From Lachnospiraceae bacterium (GTDB taxonomy: Bacteria > Bacillota > Clostridia > Lachnospirales > Lachnospiraceae), in the NCBI GenBank assembly GCA_017463255.1, contig JAFTPP010000002.1, positions 62,001-126,000 on the forward strand: a DNA stretch of 64,000 nucleotides, given 5' to 3'. The notes beneath the pieces were generated by a model. The model ran no database searches, was not told the origin of the DNA, and saw only the letters and a program-made list of their open reading frames with translations. A program made the translations under genes and the position numbers. Of this stretch, positions 8,313 through 17,556 are shown one piece after another (position 1 is the first letter of the stretch; the number at the start of each line of letters is the position of its first letter).

Positions 8313-9911
8313 TTATCTGTCCCATTTATCACAAAGGGAATTAATCTGATCTGCAAATTTTGCCAAATCTTTATTTGCCCCGCCTTCATTTTTACGAATC
8401 ACGGCAATCAATCTCTGACCTGCTGCCAAAAGTCTGCTGAATACATCGCTGACAGCATGTGCTTTCTTCTTAAGCGGTACCGGTTTTGCTTCATAAACAA
8501 TTTCACCTGTTAATAAATCAACCCTTGTTCCGCTGTATGGTGCATAAGCCTTAAATCCATATTCATAAGTAAGACAATTGGTAAAAGAAATACATGCACT
8601 GTCTTCCCCATGAACCACAAACACTCTGGCCGGTTTTTTCTCAAATCCGCATACCCAGTCAATTAATCCGTTCTTATCCGCATGTCCGCTAAGACCTGTC
8701 AAAGTTCTTATTCTGGCACGGACCTCCACCGGCTCTCCAAACAGTTTTACTTCATCCACGCCATCAACCAACATTCGTCCCAAGGTTCCTACCGACTGAT
8801 ATCCTACAAATAAAACAGTGGAATCCGGTCTCCAAAGATTATGTTTCAAATGATGCCTTACACGTCCCGCATCACACATACCTGACGCTGATAAAATAAC
8901 TTTGGGACGGTTATCAAAATTAATGGCTTTTGATTCATCGCTGGTAATAGACAAACGCAGTCCTGTAAATGCAATAGGATTAATTCCTTTTCTTACATAT
9001 TCCATTGCTTCCTCATCAAAGCATTCCTGCACATTTTTCTGGAATATGCCCGTAGCTTCTACTGCCAGAGGACTGTCCACAAACACTTCAAAATCCTCAT
9101 GCCCTTTAACCATTTTCTGGTTCTTAATGATTCTTAAAAAATATAACATTTCCTGAGTACGGCCCACCGCAAAAGAAGGAATGATTACATTACCTCCCTT
9201 ATCAAAGGTTTCCTGTAAAATCTCAGTTAATTCTCCAACATAATCCGGACGCTCTTTGCTATGGATTCTGTCTCCATAGGTAGATTCCATAATAACATAA
9301 TCCGCTTCCGAAGTCTTTTGGGGATTCTTAATTAAGGGCTGTTCCACATTACCGATATCACCGGAAAATACCAGCTTCTTCGTAATGTCGCCTTCCGTTG
9401 CCCACACTTCAATACTGGCAGAACCAAGTAAGTGTCCAACATCCGTAAAGCGTATCTTAACACCTTCACATACATCTATCATTTTCTGATACAGACATGG
9501 CACAATTCTCTTAATAAGACCGTCTGCATCCTCCATGGTAAAAAGTGGTTCTACCTGCTGTTGCTTAGAACTTCTCTTTGCCTTACGGTTCTTCCATTCT
9601 GCCTCCTGCATCTGGATGTGGGCACAGTCACGTAACATGATACTGCATAAATCCGCAGTGGCATATGTCATAAATACCTGCCCTCTAAAACCTCTTGCAT
9701 AGAGATAAGGAAGCATTCCCGAATGATCCACATGGGCATGGGTCAGAAATACATAATCTACCATAGCCGCATCCACAGGTAACTCAATGTTCTCAAATAC
9801 ATTAATCCCCTGTTCCATACCATAGTCAACCAGAATTACTTTGTCATTTACTTCCAACATATGGCAACTTCCGGTTACTTCATGTGCTGCACCAATAAAT
9901 GTTAATTGCAT
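8313..9911 (-). CDS. Beta-CASP metallo-beta-lactamase-fold ribonuclease-like protein
   Basis: Member of the MBL/beta-CASP family (CPSF73-like), expected to be a zinc-dependent RNA-processing enzyme in the cytosol. HAHVDHSG (residues 58-65) holds the metal ligands. DVGHLLGSAS, SGDIGN and ESTYGDR follow, then the beta-CASP motifs including IPSFAVGRTQEML and SASGMCDAGR, and the late histidines in LSGHADKNGL and VVHGED. It differs from RNase J in length (532 aa) and order. A basic, Ala/Arg/Lys-rich tail follows the catalytic part. The upstream SDR-like gene overlaps its start by 10 bases. The target RNA is unknown. Confidence 0.9.
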   Translation of the reverse strand: MQLTFIGAAHEVTGSCHMLEVNDKVILVDYGMEQGINVFENIELPVDAAMVDYVFLTHAHVDHSGMLPYLYARGFRGQVFMTYATADLCSIMLRDCAHIQMQEAEWKNRKAKRSSKQQQVEPLFTMEDADGLIKRIVPCLYQKMIDVCEGVKIRFTDVGHLLGSASIEVWATEGDITKKLVFSGDIGNVEQPLIKNPQKTSEADYVIMESTYGDRIHSKERPDYVGELTEILQETFDKGGNVIIPSFAVGRTQEMLYFLRIIKNQKMVKGHEDFEVFVDSPLAVEATGIFQKNVQECFDEEAMEYVRKGINPIAFTGLRLSITSDESKAINFDNRPKVILSASGMCDAGRVRHHLKHNLWRPDSTVLFVGYQSVGTLGRMLVDGVDEVKLFGEPVEVRARIRTLTGLSGHADKNGLIDWVCGFEKKPARVFVVHGEDSACISFTNCLTYEYGFKAYAPYSGTRVDLLTGEIVYEAKPVPLKKKAHAVSDVFSRLLAAGQRLIAVIRKNEGGANKDLAKFADQINSLCDKWDR

Positions 9912-10627
9912 GATTTCCCACTCTCCTTTTCCCCGTTATAAAACATAAAAGACGTAAGCTCATCCAGTTCAATCATATGCCCGTTCATATACAATCCCTC
10001 CGGGCTTGACAAATACTGAATCATGGACACTAACTTACTTCCCGTTTCCTTAGTATATTCCTTTTCATCATGACCGATTCCATACACTTTAACCCTGTCA
10101 CCCAAATAATCCCGAATGGAACCAAGTACAGAATCAAGTCCTTTTTGTATAGGACAGGTACATGTCCTAAGACCTTCCGGTCCATGATAACAATACGCAT
10201 TGGCAAGATTAAAAATATAAGAATCTTCACTAAAATAATCTGACAACTGTTTCACCATTAGAAACGGCTTTGCCACACCGTCCCTTAATGCCACCGTCAT
10301 ATGCTCTACACAACAATGTTTTTTCCCCAGGCACGGATGAATACAGGCATAATTCACAAAATAATCCACCCGTTGGAACATACCTCCGATTCCGCCCGCA
10401 AAATACTCCATGTCCGGCTCTGATTCCGCATCACCATGAAAAAAGAACACGGCAACATTATACTTTTCTTCCAAATATCCCTTTACACGAAGTCCTAACT
10501 CTTTTTGCACTCCCATAAAAGCTATAGAGCAACCTATGGAACCAAAATAATCTAATACTTGAAAACACTCACCACGCGCGTCCCCTAAAACCACGCATAC
10601 CGGTGATGATTCCTCCTTCTTACGCAT
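9902..10627 (-). CDS. Degenerate short-chain dehydrogenase-like protein
   Basis: The overall SDR layout is recognisable: an N-terminal Rossmann-like strand and helix (VCVVLGDARGECFQV), an FNLANAYCY segment at the active-site strand, and a C-terminal GLYMNGHMIELDE like the SDR family end. The glycine-rich TGxxxGIG cofactor motif is replaced by LGDARGE and there is no YxxxK catalytic pair, so catalysis is doubtful. It is unusually Cys-rich for a cytosolic protein (IHPCLGKKHCCVEH and CYH..CTCPIQ). It overlaps the beta-CASP gene by 10 bases and follows the traX-like gene by 27. A binding or regulatory role is inference only. Confidence 0.6.
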   Translation of the reverse strand: MRKKEESSPVCVVLGDARGECFQVLDYFGSIGCSIAFMGVQKELGLRVKGYLEEKYNVAVFFFHGDAESEPDMEYFAGGIGGMFQRVDYFVNYACIHPCLGKKHCCVEHMTVALRDGVAKPFLMVKQLSDYFSEDSYIFNLANAYCYHGPEGLRTCTCPIQKGLDSVLGSIRDYLGDRVKVYGIGHDEKEYTKETGSKLVSMIQYLSSPEGLYMNGHMIELDELTSFMFYNGEKESGKSCN

Positions 10628-10654
10628 ACCATTCCCCTTCCTGCTTTTGCATAC

Positions 10655-11395
10655 TTACTTTAACAATACAACACTGATTCCATACAGTACGAGCAGGTGT
10701 AACGGATAAAACAGATAAAAGAAATACTTTGACCGCAATCCTCTTTTTCCGTTATATAAATTTACCATTAAAAAACCCGGCAAAGAATTGGCATTCGTAT
10801 ATACCATTACCAAATAAGCTGCTAAGGAAGCCATTCCCCGCTCACAATACAAAATATAAAAAATCAGAATAACAAGTATCCCTTTAAATCCATAATCAAA
10901 TCTTAACACCCCGGCTACAAGGCATGCCAATCCGCAAACCAAAGCTACACTTATCCATCTAAGCCAAAAATACTTCGTCGTCATCGTCATGGCTTTTTGT
11001 ACAAGTATCATGGTTAAAAGTCCTAATGCCAGTGTAAAAAAGATATTCTGGGTACGAATCCAATCCGGAGGATAACTTGCTGATAATGCCAAATCATATA
11101 TCACTTCCGAGATAACCGCAAGTGTCATTAATCGCGCAAGATACTTCTTAACATTTTGAGTATGCAAATAACCTTCCACTAACAGGAATGCAAAAATCGG
11201 AAAGGCTGTTCTTCCGATTACCCTGCACCAAAGATAGCACTCCTTCCAAAAGTCCAAACTTTCGGCAGCAAAATAACCGTTTTTAATTAATCTGTATAAG
11301 AGACTGGCTCCTATGTGGTCAATAAACATGGTAATAATCGCAACAATCTTTAATGTTGAATTACTAAACATACCAAACCGGTTCAAATGCCACAC
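10655..11395 (-). CDS. TraX-family integral membrane protein
   Basis: Polytopic membrane protein of 246 aa with about seven hydrophobic helices. It matches the TraX family by the opening STLKIVAIITMFIDHIGA and the GRTAFPIFAFLLVEGYLHT motif. TraX is named from F-plasmid pilin acetylation, but chromosomal Firmicute copies are widespread and their role is unknown. No conjugation gene is nearby. The start codon overlaps the stop of the AraC-type gene by one base, which points to translational coupling. Confidence 0.85.
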   Translation of the reverse strand: MWHLNRFGMFSNSTLKIVAIITMFIDHIGASLLYRLIKNGYFAAESLDFWKECYLWCRVIGRTAFPIFAFLLVEGYLHTQNVKKYLARLMTLAVISEVIYDLALSASYPPDWIRTQNIFFTLALGLLTMILVQKAMTMTTKYFWLRWISVALVCGLACLVAGVLRFDYGFKGILVILIFYILYCERGMASLAAYLVMVYTNANSLPGFLMVNLYNGKRGLRSKYFFYLFYPLHLLVLYGISVVLLK

Positions 11396-12240
11396 TACCC
11401 CTTCCTCTTAACCTGGGATGGTGAAATCCCAAAACGCTTTTTAAATAACTTACTGAAATGATAAGCATCATCATACCCTACCTTGGCAGCAATCTGCTTA
11501 ACATTGTCAAACTCAGTTGTTTCCAATAATTCTTTTGCCTTATCAAGACGGATATCTATTAAATAACGGATGGGGGTATCTCCGGTTTCACTCTTAAAAA
11601 TCTTAGAGATATAAAATGGACTTAAGTACATATTTTCCGCAATCTGGTCCAATGAAATCTTCTCATGATAATGCTCTTCAAAATAATGGATAATACGTTC
11701 CACTACATACTTCTTATTAACGGATTCAAAAGAATACCCTTCCTGACGCTCTATAGGCTCTGCATATTCCCTGATAAGCATTAACAACATCTGTTGCAAA
11801 TAAGTTCGTAGCATAAAATAACGTCCCGGGCGAAGCACATCCTTTTCCGCCTGCATTGCTGAACAGATTTTAGATAGCTTCAACCGCAAATCAGGAGATG
11901 TATGAATAATGGGACCGCCCTGTTCTAAATCCAGATGATTCGGTTCCATTCCCGCAAAATTAATATCCGTACAACCGATGAAAAACTCATGAGTGGGGTT
12001 CTCAGGATTTGAAACCAGGGACTCATGCTTCATCCCGGGATTTAAGATCAAAAGATCCCCTTCTTTTACATCATAGATTTTATCATCAATCCGGTACTGT
12101 CCCTGTCCGGAAAGAATAATGGCTATCTCTATAAAGTCATGATTATGATAATACTTTTCGTTCTCTTTTCTGATTCCTCTCCATGTAAAAAGAAAGGTGG
12201 GATTAAAGTCATCCTTAATTAGTTCAAATCCGTTTTGCAT
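11395..12240 (-). CDS. AraC-family transcriptional regulator with cupin sensor
   Basis: The N-terminal 150 residues form a cupin-like ligand-binding domain (ILSGQGQYRIDDKIY, EGDLLILNPGMKHES). The last 100 residues hold the double helix-turn-helix: ISLDQIAENMYLSPFYISKIFK and VKQIAAKVGYDDAYHFSKLFKKRFGISPSQ. It starts 177 bases from, and divergent to, a two-gene ABC exporter whose -10 box lacks a good -35. This suggests it activates that exporter. The ligand is unknown, although AraC/exporter pairs often respond to sugars or toxic compounds. Confidence 0.92.
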   Translation of the reverse strand: MQNGFELIKDDFNPTFLFTWRGIRKENEKYYHNHDFIEIAIILSGQGQYRIDDKIYDVKEGDLLILNPGMKHESLVSNPENPTHEFFIGCTDINFAGMEPNHLDLEQGGPIIHTSPDLRLKLSKICSAMQAEKDVLRPGRYFMLRTYLQQMLLMLIREYAEPIERQEGYSFESVNKKYVVERIIHYFEEHYHEKISLDQIAENMYLSPFYISKIFKSETGDTPIRYLIDIRLDKAKELLETTEFDNVKQIAAKVGYDDAYHFSKLFKKRFGISPSQVKRKG

Positions 12241-12366
12241 CGCGTTTTATACCCCTTTCAACTCCTTTTCATTTTACTCGGTTTTTAAGGAAAAGTATAG
12301 AGAAAATTGACAAAAAGATACATCTGACAAAACAAGATATTACATTTCATTTTTAAGGCGATGGAA

Positions 12367-12410
12367 TATAATTATTTCTAGATTATGGCTACACTACTTA
12401 CATAAGGAGG
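12367..12410 (+). promoter_or_regulatory. -10 box and ribosome site of the ABC exporter operon
   Basis: TATAAT at 12367-12372 with no recognisable -35 at 16-18 bases upstream, followed by a strong AAGGAGG at 12404-12410, seven bases before the ATG. A good -10 with a missing -35 suits activation by the divergent AraC-type regulator. Confidence 0.55.
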
Positions 12411-12417
12411 AAAACAT

Positions 12418-14178
12418 ATGACCCCGTTAAAATGGTTTTATGGCTTTTTAAAAAAGCAACGTGCAAAAATAATACTCGGTCTCGTCTTAACCACCTTTAT
12501 TTCTGCCCTTGCTGTAATAAATCCCCAGATTTCCGGTTCTATTATTGACGATGTCATCTTGGGCGGAAATTATGACAAACTGACAATACTTTTAATTGCA
12601 CTGATTGCATGTACTGCCTTAAGAAGTATCTTACGCTTCTTTTATCAGTTGGTTTTTGAGAAAGCTTCCCAGTCCGTACTTTATGAGATGAGGGATAAAG
12701 TATACCGTAAATTATTGCAGGAAGACTTTGCATTTTATAACAAAAACAGAACCGGTGACTTAATGAGCCGTCAGACCGGTGATATGGATGCAGTCAGACA
12801 TTTTATTGCTTTTGTTATCTATTGTGTCTATGAAAACCTGTTGCTCTTTTTACTGGCATTAACCATGATTTTTACCATCAACGTAAAATTAGCATTATGC
12901 ATGTTACTGGTACTTCCTATGACAGCATACAACACCTACCGTCAGATGAAAGCAGTTAAACCTGCTTTTGCAAGGAACCGTCAACAGTTTTCTTCTTTAA
13001 ACACATTTGTTCAGGAAAACATCAGCGGTAACCGTGTTGTACGTGCCTTTGCCAAAGAAGACTATGAACAGGAAAAATTTGAAAAAGAAAATGATGAGTT
13101 TAAGGCTGCCCAAATAGATTCAGCAAAGATTTGGAAAAAATACGTTCCCCGATTTGAACTTTTTTCTAACCTCTTAACCGTAGTACTCATGCTGTTTGGA
13201 GGTTACCTGGTAATTCATAATGAAATGACCTTAGGTAACCTCGTAACAGTAAACGGATATTTATGGATGCTTACCAATCCGTTACGTTTCTGCGGTTGGT
13301 GGATTAATGATATCCAGCGTTTTAACACCTGTATCGAAAAAATCTACGATACCTACAGTCAGGAACCGGATGTTAAAACACCACATGTTCCTCATGAGCG
13401 TAAGCACTTTGACGGTGACATTGAATTCCGTAATGTGTCTTACCGTGCTGATGATGAAGATATTGTTACCGACATTAATTTTAAGGTTAAAAAAGGACAG
13501 ACCATCGGTATTATCGGTTCTACCGGTGCCGGTAAGTCTACCATTATGAATCTGCTCTGCCGTTTCTACGACACCACTTCCGGCGACGTACTGATTGACG
13601 GAGTCAATGTAAAAGATTATAACCTCTATGATTTACGTGACAATATCGGTATGGCAATGCAGGATGTATTCCTGTTTTCCGATACCATCGAAGGCAATAT
13701 CGCTTATGCAAAACCGGATTGTCCTTTTGAGGATGTTAAAAAAGCAGCCATTATGGCAGATGCAAACCACTTTATTAACACTCTTCCGGATAAATACGAC
13801 ACCATTGTAGGTGAACGCGGTGTAGGTCTTTCCGGCGGTCAGAAGCAACGTATTTCCTTAGCCAGAGCTCTTTTAAAGGACCCTGCAATCTTAATTTTAG
13901 ACGATACGACCTCTGCTGTAGATATGGAAACAGAATCCTATATCCAGCAACAGTTAAAAACATTAAACCATACCTGTACCATATTCGTTATTGCTTACCG
14001 CATCTCATCCATCATTGATGCAGACCAGATATTGGTAATGGATGCAGGACGCATTATTGAGCAGGGTACCCACGACGAATTAGTGGCTAAAGGCGGCTAT
14101 TATGCCAATGCCTTTAAAAACCAGTATGGTGATATGAGTGATGTGAAGAGAGGAGGAAAAGACAATGGCTCGAAATAG
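12418..14178 (+). CDS. ABC exporter half-transporter, degenerate-site subunit
   Basis: Type IV ABC exporter: six-helix membrane domain (residues 1-320) followed by an ATPase domain. Walker A GSTGAGKST is at 367-375 and signature LSGGQ at 471-475. The Walker B catalytic Glu is Asp (ILILDD, 495-496) and the switch His is Tyr (VIAYRIS, Tyr527). Together with the LSQGQ signature of its partner this makes one non-hydrolysing ATP site, the pattern of heterodimeric exporters such as TM287/288, BmrCD and LmrCD. Its end overlaps the next gene by 14 bases. Substrate unknown, probably an amphiphilic drug, lipid or peptide. Confidence 0.93.
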   Translation: MTPLKWFYGFLKKQRAKIILGLVLTTFISALAVINPQISGSIIDDVILGGNYDKLTILLIALIACTALRSILRFFYQLVFEKASQSVLYEMRDKVYRKLLQEDFAFYNKNRTGDLMSRQTGDMDAVRHFIAFVIYCVYENLLLFLLALTMIFTINVKLALCMLLVLPMTAYNTYRQMKAVKPAFARNRQQFSSLNTFVQENISGNRVVRAFAKEDYEQEKFEKENDEFKAAQIDSAKIWKKYVPRFELFSNLLTVVLMLFGGYLVIHNEMTLGNLVTVNGYLWMLTNPLRFCGWWINDIQRFNTCIEKIYDTYSQEPDVKTPHVPHERKHFDGDIEFRNVSYRADDEDIVTDINFKVKKGQTIGIIGSTGAGKSTIMNLLCRFYDTTSGDVLIDGVNVKDYNLYDLRDNIGMAMQDVFLFSDTIEGNIAYAKPDCPFEDVKKAAIMADANHFINTLPDKYDTIVGERGVGLSGGQKQRISLARALLKDPAILILDDTTSAVDMETESYIQQQLKTLNHTCTIFVIAYRISSIIDADQILVMDAGRIIEQGTHDELVAKGGYYANAFKNQYGDMSDVKRGGKDNGSK

Positions 14179-15952
14179 ATATGACGTAGACGAAACCCTC
14201 GAAACCAAATTTGATGCCGGACAGTTAAGACGCCTCCTTCATTATATGAAGCCCTACAAAAAAGAACTGGGACTTGCCATGTTTTTGATGATGTCCTCTT
14301 CGGGACTTTCCATGTTAATCCCGATTTTCTTACAAAAGGTTATGGATATTTGTATTCCAAACAAGGATTTTAAGACCATTTGCATTTATGCCGGTCTTAC
14401 CCTGTTAATCAGTACCTATGTGGCACTTTCCTTAAGGCTAAAAATTACTCTTACCAACAAAATCGGTCAGAGTATTATCCACGATTTGCGTAGTGACTTA
14501 TTCAAACATATTCAGGAACTGCCCTTTTCTTACTTTGATGACAAACCCCACGGTAAGATTCAGGTACGTGTTGTTAACTATGTAAATAACTTAAGTGATT
14601 TATTATCAAACGGTATTGTAAATACCCTGACAGACTTCGTAAACCTGTTCTTCATCCTGTTCTTTATGCTGTATCTGGATGTAAGATTTACTCTTGTGGC
14701 ATTATGCGGTCTGCCGATTTTAGTAACCTTGGTTATTTTTATTAAAAAGAAACAACGCCGTGCTTGGCAGATTCAGAGTAACAAACAGTCTAACTTAAAT
14801 GCCTATATTGCAGAAAGTATCAGCGGAATCCGTGTTACCCAATCCTTTGTACGTGAGGATAAAAACACAGATATTTTCAATAACTTAAGCGGAACTTACC
14901 GTACTGCATGGTTACGCGCCGTAAGATACAACTTTATTTTAGGACCAAGCGTAGACTTAATCTCTACCATTACAACCTCTGTTATATATGTACTTGGGGT
15001 AAGCTGGTTAATCGGCGGAGAAGCAGGCATAACAGCCGGTCTTTTGGTTACTTTTTCATCCTATGTGTATAGATTCTGGCAACCCATTAATACCCTTGCC
15101 TCTTTCTATAACTCATTATTAACCGCCATCTCATACTTAGAGCGAATCTTTGAAACCATAGACGAGCCTGTAAAAGTATGTGATGCACCGGGTGCAACCG
15201 AATTACCTGAGATTGTTGGAAAAGTAGAATTTAAGAATGTTGACTTTAGCTATGAAGAAGGTCAGAAAATCCTTGAAAACGTTAACTTCGTAGCAAAGCC
15301 CGGCGATACCATCGCCTTTGTCGGTCCTACAGGAGCCGGAAAGACAACCATTGTAAACTTAATTTCACGTTTCTACAATGTAGATTCCGGTCAGATTCTG
15401 ATAGACGACATTGACATCAGTACCACTACCATCCGTTCCTTAAGAACCCAGATGGGTGTTATGATGCAGGATAGTTTCATTTTCTCAGGAACAATTATGG
15501 ATAATATCCGTTACGGTAATAAAACAGCTACTGACGAAGATGTAATCCGTGCTGCAAAAACCGTATGTGCCCATGACTTTATTATGAAAATGGAAAACGG
15601 TTACAATACAGAGGTAAACGAGCGAGGAAGCCGTCTCTCACAAGGACAACGCCAGTTAATCTCCTTTGCAAGAGCGTTACTTGCAGACCCTAAGATTCTT
15701 ATCTTAGATGAAGCAACCTCAAGCATTGATACCGAAACAGAAATCATCCTCCAACGTGGATTAAACGAATTGTTAAAAGGCAGAACCTCTTTCATTATTG
15801 CCCACAGACTTTCTACTATTAAAAATGCAGACTGTATTATGTATGTGGATAACGGCAATATCGAGGAACGCGGTTCCCATGATGAGCTTGTGGCAAAAGG
15901 CGGTAAATACGCTGCCCTTTACCAGTCACAGTTCGATTTCTTAGATAAATAA
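14165..15952 (+). CDS. ABC exporter half-transporter, catalytic subunit
   Basis: Partner of the preceding subunit. Six-helix membrane domain, then an ATPase with Walker A GPTGAGKTT from residue 387, Walker B ILILDEATS with the catalytic Glu present, and H-loop FIIAHRLST with its His present. The signature is LSQGQ (from residue 491), degenerate in place of LSGGQ. So the consensus ATP site uses this protein's Walker motifs and the partner's LSGGQ. The overlap with the upstream gene indicates coupled translation. A strong hairpin lies 28 bases after the stop. Confidence 0.93.
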   Translation: MARNRYDVDETLETKFDAGQLRRLLHYMKPYKKELGLAMFLMMSSSGLSMLIPIFLQKVMDICIPNKDFKTICIYAGLTLLISTYVALSLRLKITLTNKIGQSIIHDLRSDLFKHIQELPFSYFDDKPHGKIQVRVVNYVNNLSDLLSNGIVNTLTDFVNLFFILFFMLYLDVRFTLVALCGLPILVTLVIFIKKKQRRAWQIQSNKQSNLNAYIAESISGIRVTQSFVREDKNTDIFNNLSGTYRTAWLRAVRYNFILGPSVDLISTITTSVIYVLGVSWLIGGEAGITAGLLVTFSSYVYRFWQPINTLASFYNSLLTAISYLERIFETIDEPVKVCDAPGATELPEIVGKVEFKNVDFSYEEGQKILENVNFVAKPGDTIAFVGPTGAGKTTIVNLISRFYNVDSGQILIDDIDISTTTIRSLRTQMGVMMQDSFIFSGTIMDNIRYGNKTATDEDVIRAAKTVCAHDFIMKMENGYNTEVNERGSRLSQGQRQLISFARALLADPKILILDEATSSIDTETEIILQRGLNELLKGRTSFIIAHRLSTIKNADCIMYVDNGNIEERGSHDELVAKGGKYAALYQSQFDFLDK

Positions 15953-15980
15953 TTTGCTAATATCATCCATTCCAATCTAA

Positions 15981-16016
15981 GAGCCCGGAGACTTACCTTG
16001 CGTAAGCTCCGGGCTC
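15981..16016 (+). terminator. Hairpin between ABC exporter and XRE gene
   Basis: GAGCCCGGAG.CTTAC pairs with GTAAG.CTCCGGGCTC, a 15-bp stem with a four-base loop. On the plus strand it is followed by GTATGTTACTTTTT. It lies between two convergent genes and may serve both. Confidence 0.75.
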
Positions 16017-16021
16017 GTATG

Positions 16022-17023
16022 TTACTTTTTCTCAAACGCGCTGCAAATCACGCAAACAACTGCAAACAGCACGCCTGCCACAGGCCATATAATCCAACTG
16101 TCACCCCAGTTACTTTTTGTTGCAAAATTATATCCGAGAAAAATTGCCACAACTACAAGCCAATACACACTTTTAATCGCCTTGGTGACTGTCATGCCCT
16201 CCGTTTTTTTCTCTCTGGTATAATCGCCCTCCTGCAAAAGCTTTTCTGTTGCTTCCCAGTTAATACCGCCGATAACAAAGAAAATTGTTCCAATTCCAAC
16301 TAATAATAACAACAGAGAAACCATGCAGATAATCAATATGTCATTATCCTCTGCAAGAAGAATTCCGACAAATAATGGAACAACTGACAGAATACATAAA
16401 CATGTACCAATAATATTGTACTTGGTATATGTATCTTTGTATTTTTTCTGACGTTCTCTTACCATACCTTCTACGCCATACTCTGTTTCAAATACCTCTT
16501 TTTCCAGATACTCAAATGAGCCGGTTTTCGAACCACATTTGATAAAGAATACCGTAGCCGTTGCAATCAGAAGAAAGAGCACTATCAATCCGATTCCCGC
16601 GGCAGTATTTTCCGAAATATTATACTTGCTAAATTCGGCTGCCACTGACAAAATCATAAGTGTAATAGGGGAAATAATACATAAGAAGGTTGCATAAGCT
16701 ATTGGCTTTGCTGTGCTCTTTTTTACTTCAATATACTCACTTGCCTCTTCCATACTCACACGGCGCACAGGTTTTCCGTCAATTTCTACATCACTACCGC
16801 TATCTTGAACATATTCTGTTTCTTCCAATTCCTCTTTTAAAAGATAATCTGTACTAACACCAAACAACTTACTAAGTTGTAATATCTTATCTAAATCCGG
16901 GATGGACTGTGCACATTCCCATTTAGATACCGACTGTCTGGATACATTCATCTTTTCTGCCAGTTCATCCTGTGACCAGCCCTGTTTTTTTCTAAGTTGA
17001 ATAAGTTTGTCTGCAAAAATCAT
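16022..17023 (-). CDS. XRE-family regulator with C-terminal membrane domain
   Basis: Residues 4-60 form an XRE helix-turn-helix (KQGWSQDELAEKMNVSRQSVSKWE), then LLKE and a linker. The C-terminal half has about six transmembrane helices (around 105-130, 140-162, 203-222, 228-250, 287-303, 308-328). Such HTH-plus-membrane proteins are common in Clostridia and are thought to tie DNA binding to a membrane signal; no specific target is known. Ribosome site GAAAGGAA precedes the ATG. It converges with the ABC exporter operon, and the type I toxin-like locus lies upstream. Confidence 0.85.
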   Translation of the reverse strand: MIFADKLIQLRKKQGWSQDELAEKMNVSRQSVSKWECAQSIPDLDKILQLSKLFGVSTDYLLKEELEETEYVQDSGSDVEIDGKPVRRVSMEEASEYIEVKKSTAKPIAYATFLCIISPITLMILSVAAEFSKYNISENTAAGIGLIVLFLLIATATVFFIKCGSKTGSFEYLEKEVFETEYGVEGMVRERQKKYKDTYTKYNIIGTCLCILSVVPLFVGILLAEDNDILIICMVSLLLLLVGIGTIFFVIGGINWEATEKLLQEGDYTREKKTEGMTVTKAIKSVYWLVVVAIFLGYNFATKSNWGDSWIIWPVAGVLFAVVCVICSAFEKK

Positions 17024-17227
17024 TTTTTAAATTCCTTTCTGAAAAACGTTGTTGTTTTGATGTGGTAATCTTACCTTGATTTACGGTTGCATACCACCAA
17101 CCCACGCCTTTCAATTTGTCAACTGCCGGTTGCATAGCCCACATTTTACGCTATTCCCAGCATCTTCTATACATTTTAACCAAAAGAGCGAACTGTATTT
17201 TCGTATACTATTTTATCGCTCCATTCA

Positions 17228-17256
17228 TTGAATATCAACATTGCATCTGCTACCAT
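17228..17256 (+). promoter_or_regulatory. Possible promoter of the small toxin-like gene
   Basis: TTGAAT-N17-TACCAT, about 120 bases before the peptide start. A small hairpin AGTCCTCTT-CC-AGAGGACT (17292-17310) lies in the leader. Strength and use are uncertain. Confidence 0.35.
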
Positions 17257-17374
17257 ACTTGTACGGGTACTATCATTTACGGTAGGCGGTTAGTCCTCTT
17301 CCAGAGGACTGTGACCTCTGTTTATATAGAAGTCTGCTCCTTGGCAGAATTTTGTACGAAAGAGGGTGTCGCCC

Positions 17375-17473
17375 ATGTTGACGCTTGAAGGCTTGATTGC
17401 TGTTGTCAGTCTTGTGCTGACCAGTTTTGGTCTTGGGTACGCAATTGGTTGCAATCATAAAACACAAAAATAA
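17375..17473 (+). CDS. Small hydrophobic peptide, probable type I toxin (holin-like)
   Basis: A 32-residue peptide starting MLTLEGLIAVVSLV and ending CNHKTQK: one membrane-spanning segment with a polar, basic tail, as in the TxpA/Fst/holin-like class of type I toxins. GAGGG lies eight bases before the ATG. Immediately after the stop comes a hairpin with T-runs on both strands. A strong promoter beyond it points back over the 3' end, so an antisense RNA of about 85 bases could overlap the toxin mRNA. Family assignment is from length, composition and layout. No longer gene is credible in the 580-base gap between the XRE gene and the histidine kinase. Confidence 0.55.
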   Translation: MLTLEGLIAVVSLVLTSFGLGYAIGCNHKTQK

Positions 17474-17506
17474 CCGCCCTGTCTGGAAAACTTAGCGGTT
17501 ATTTTT
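17463..17506. terminator. Bidirectional terminator shared by toxin mRNA and antisense RNA
   Basis: AAATAACCGC pairs with GCGGTTATTT across a 19-base loop. The plus strand continues TTATTTTTAAC and the minus strand TTATTTTTGTGTTTT, so it can stop transcription both ways. Confidence 0.7.
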
Positions 17507-17551
17507 AACAACTATATCCGGACTAACCGTCTATCGGTAGTACCTTTTCTA
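17467..17551 (-). ncRNA. Candidate antisense antitoxin RNA
   Basis: Predicted to start just after the promoter at 17557-17584 and end at the shared terminator, about 85 bases. It would be complementary to the 3' untranslated part of the toxin message and reach its last codons. The extent is inferred from promoter and terminator positions only. Confidence 0.45.
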
Positions 17552-17556
17552 ATTAC

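Noticed and set aside
8303-8389. Longer thyA start overlapping the beta-CASP gene
   Set aside because: The ATG at 8302 has a good AAGGAG and matches the usual family N-terminus.
17116-17388. Plus-strand open frame of 90 codons before the small toxin-like gene
   Set aside because: No ribosome site, many Cys and Ile from AT-rich DNA, and it overlaps the better-supported 32-codon gene in another frame.
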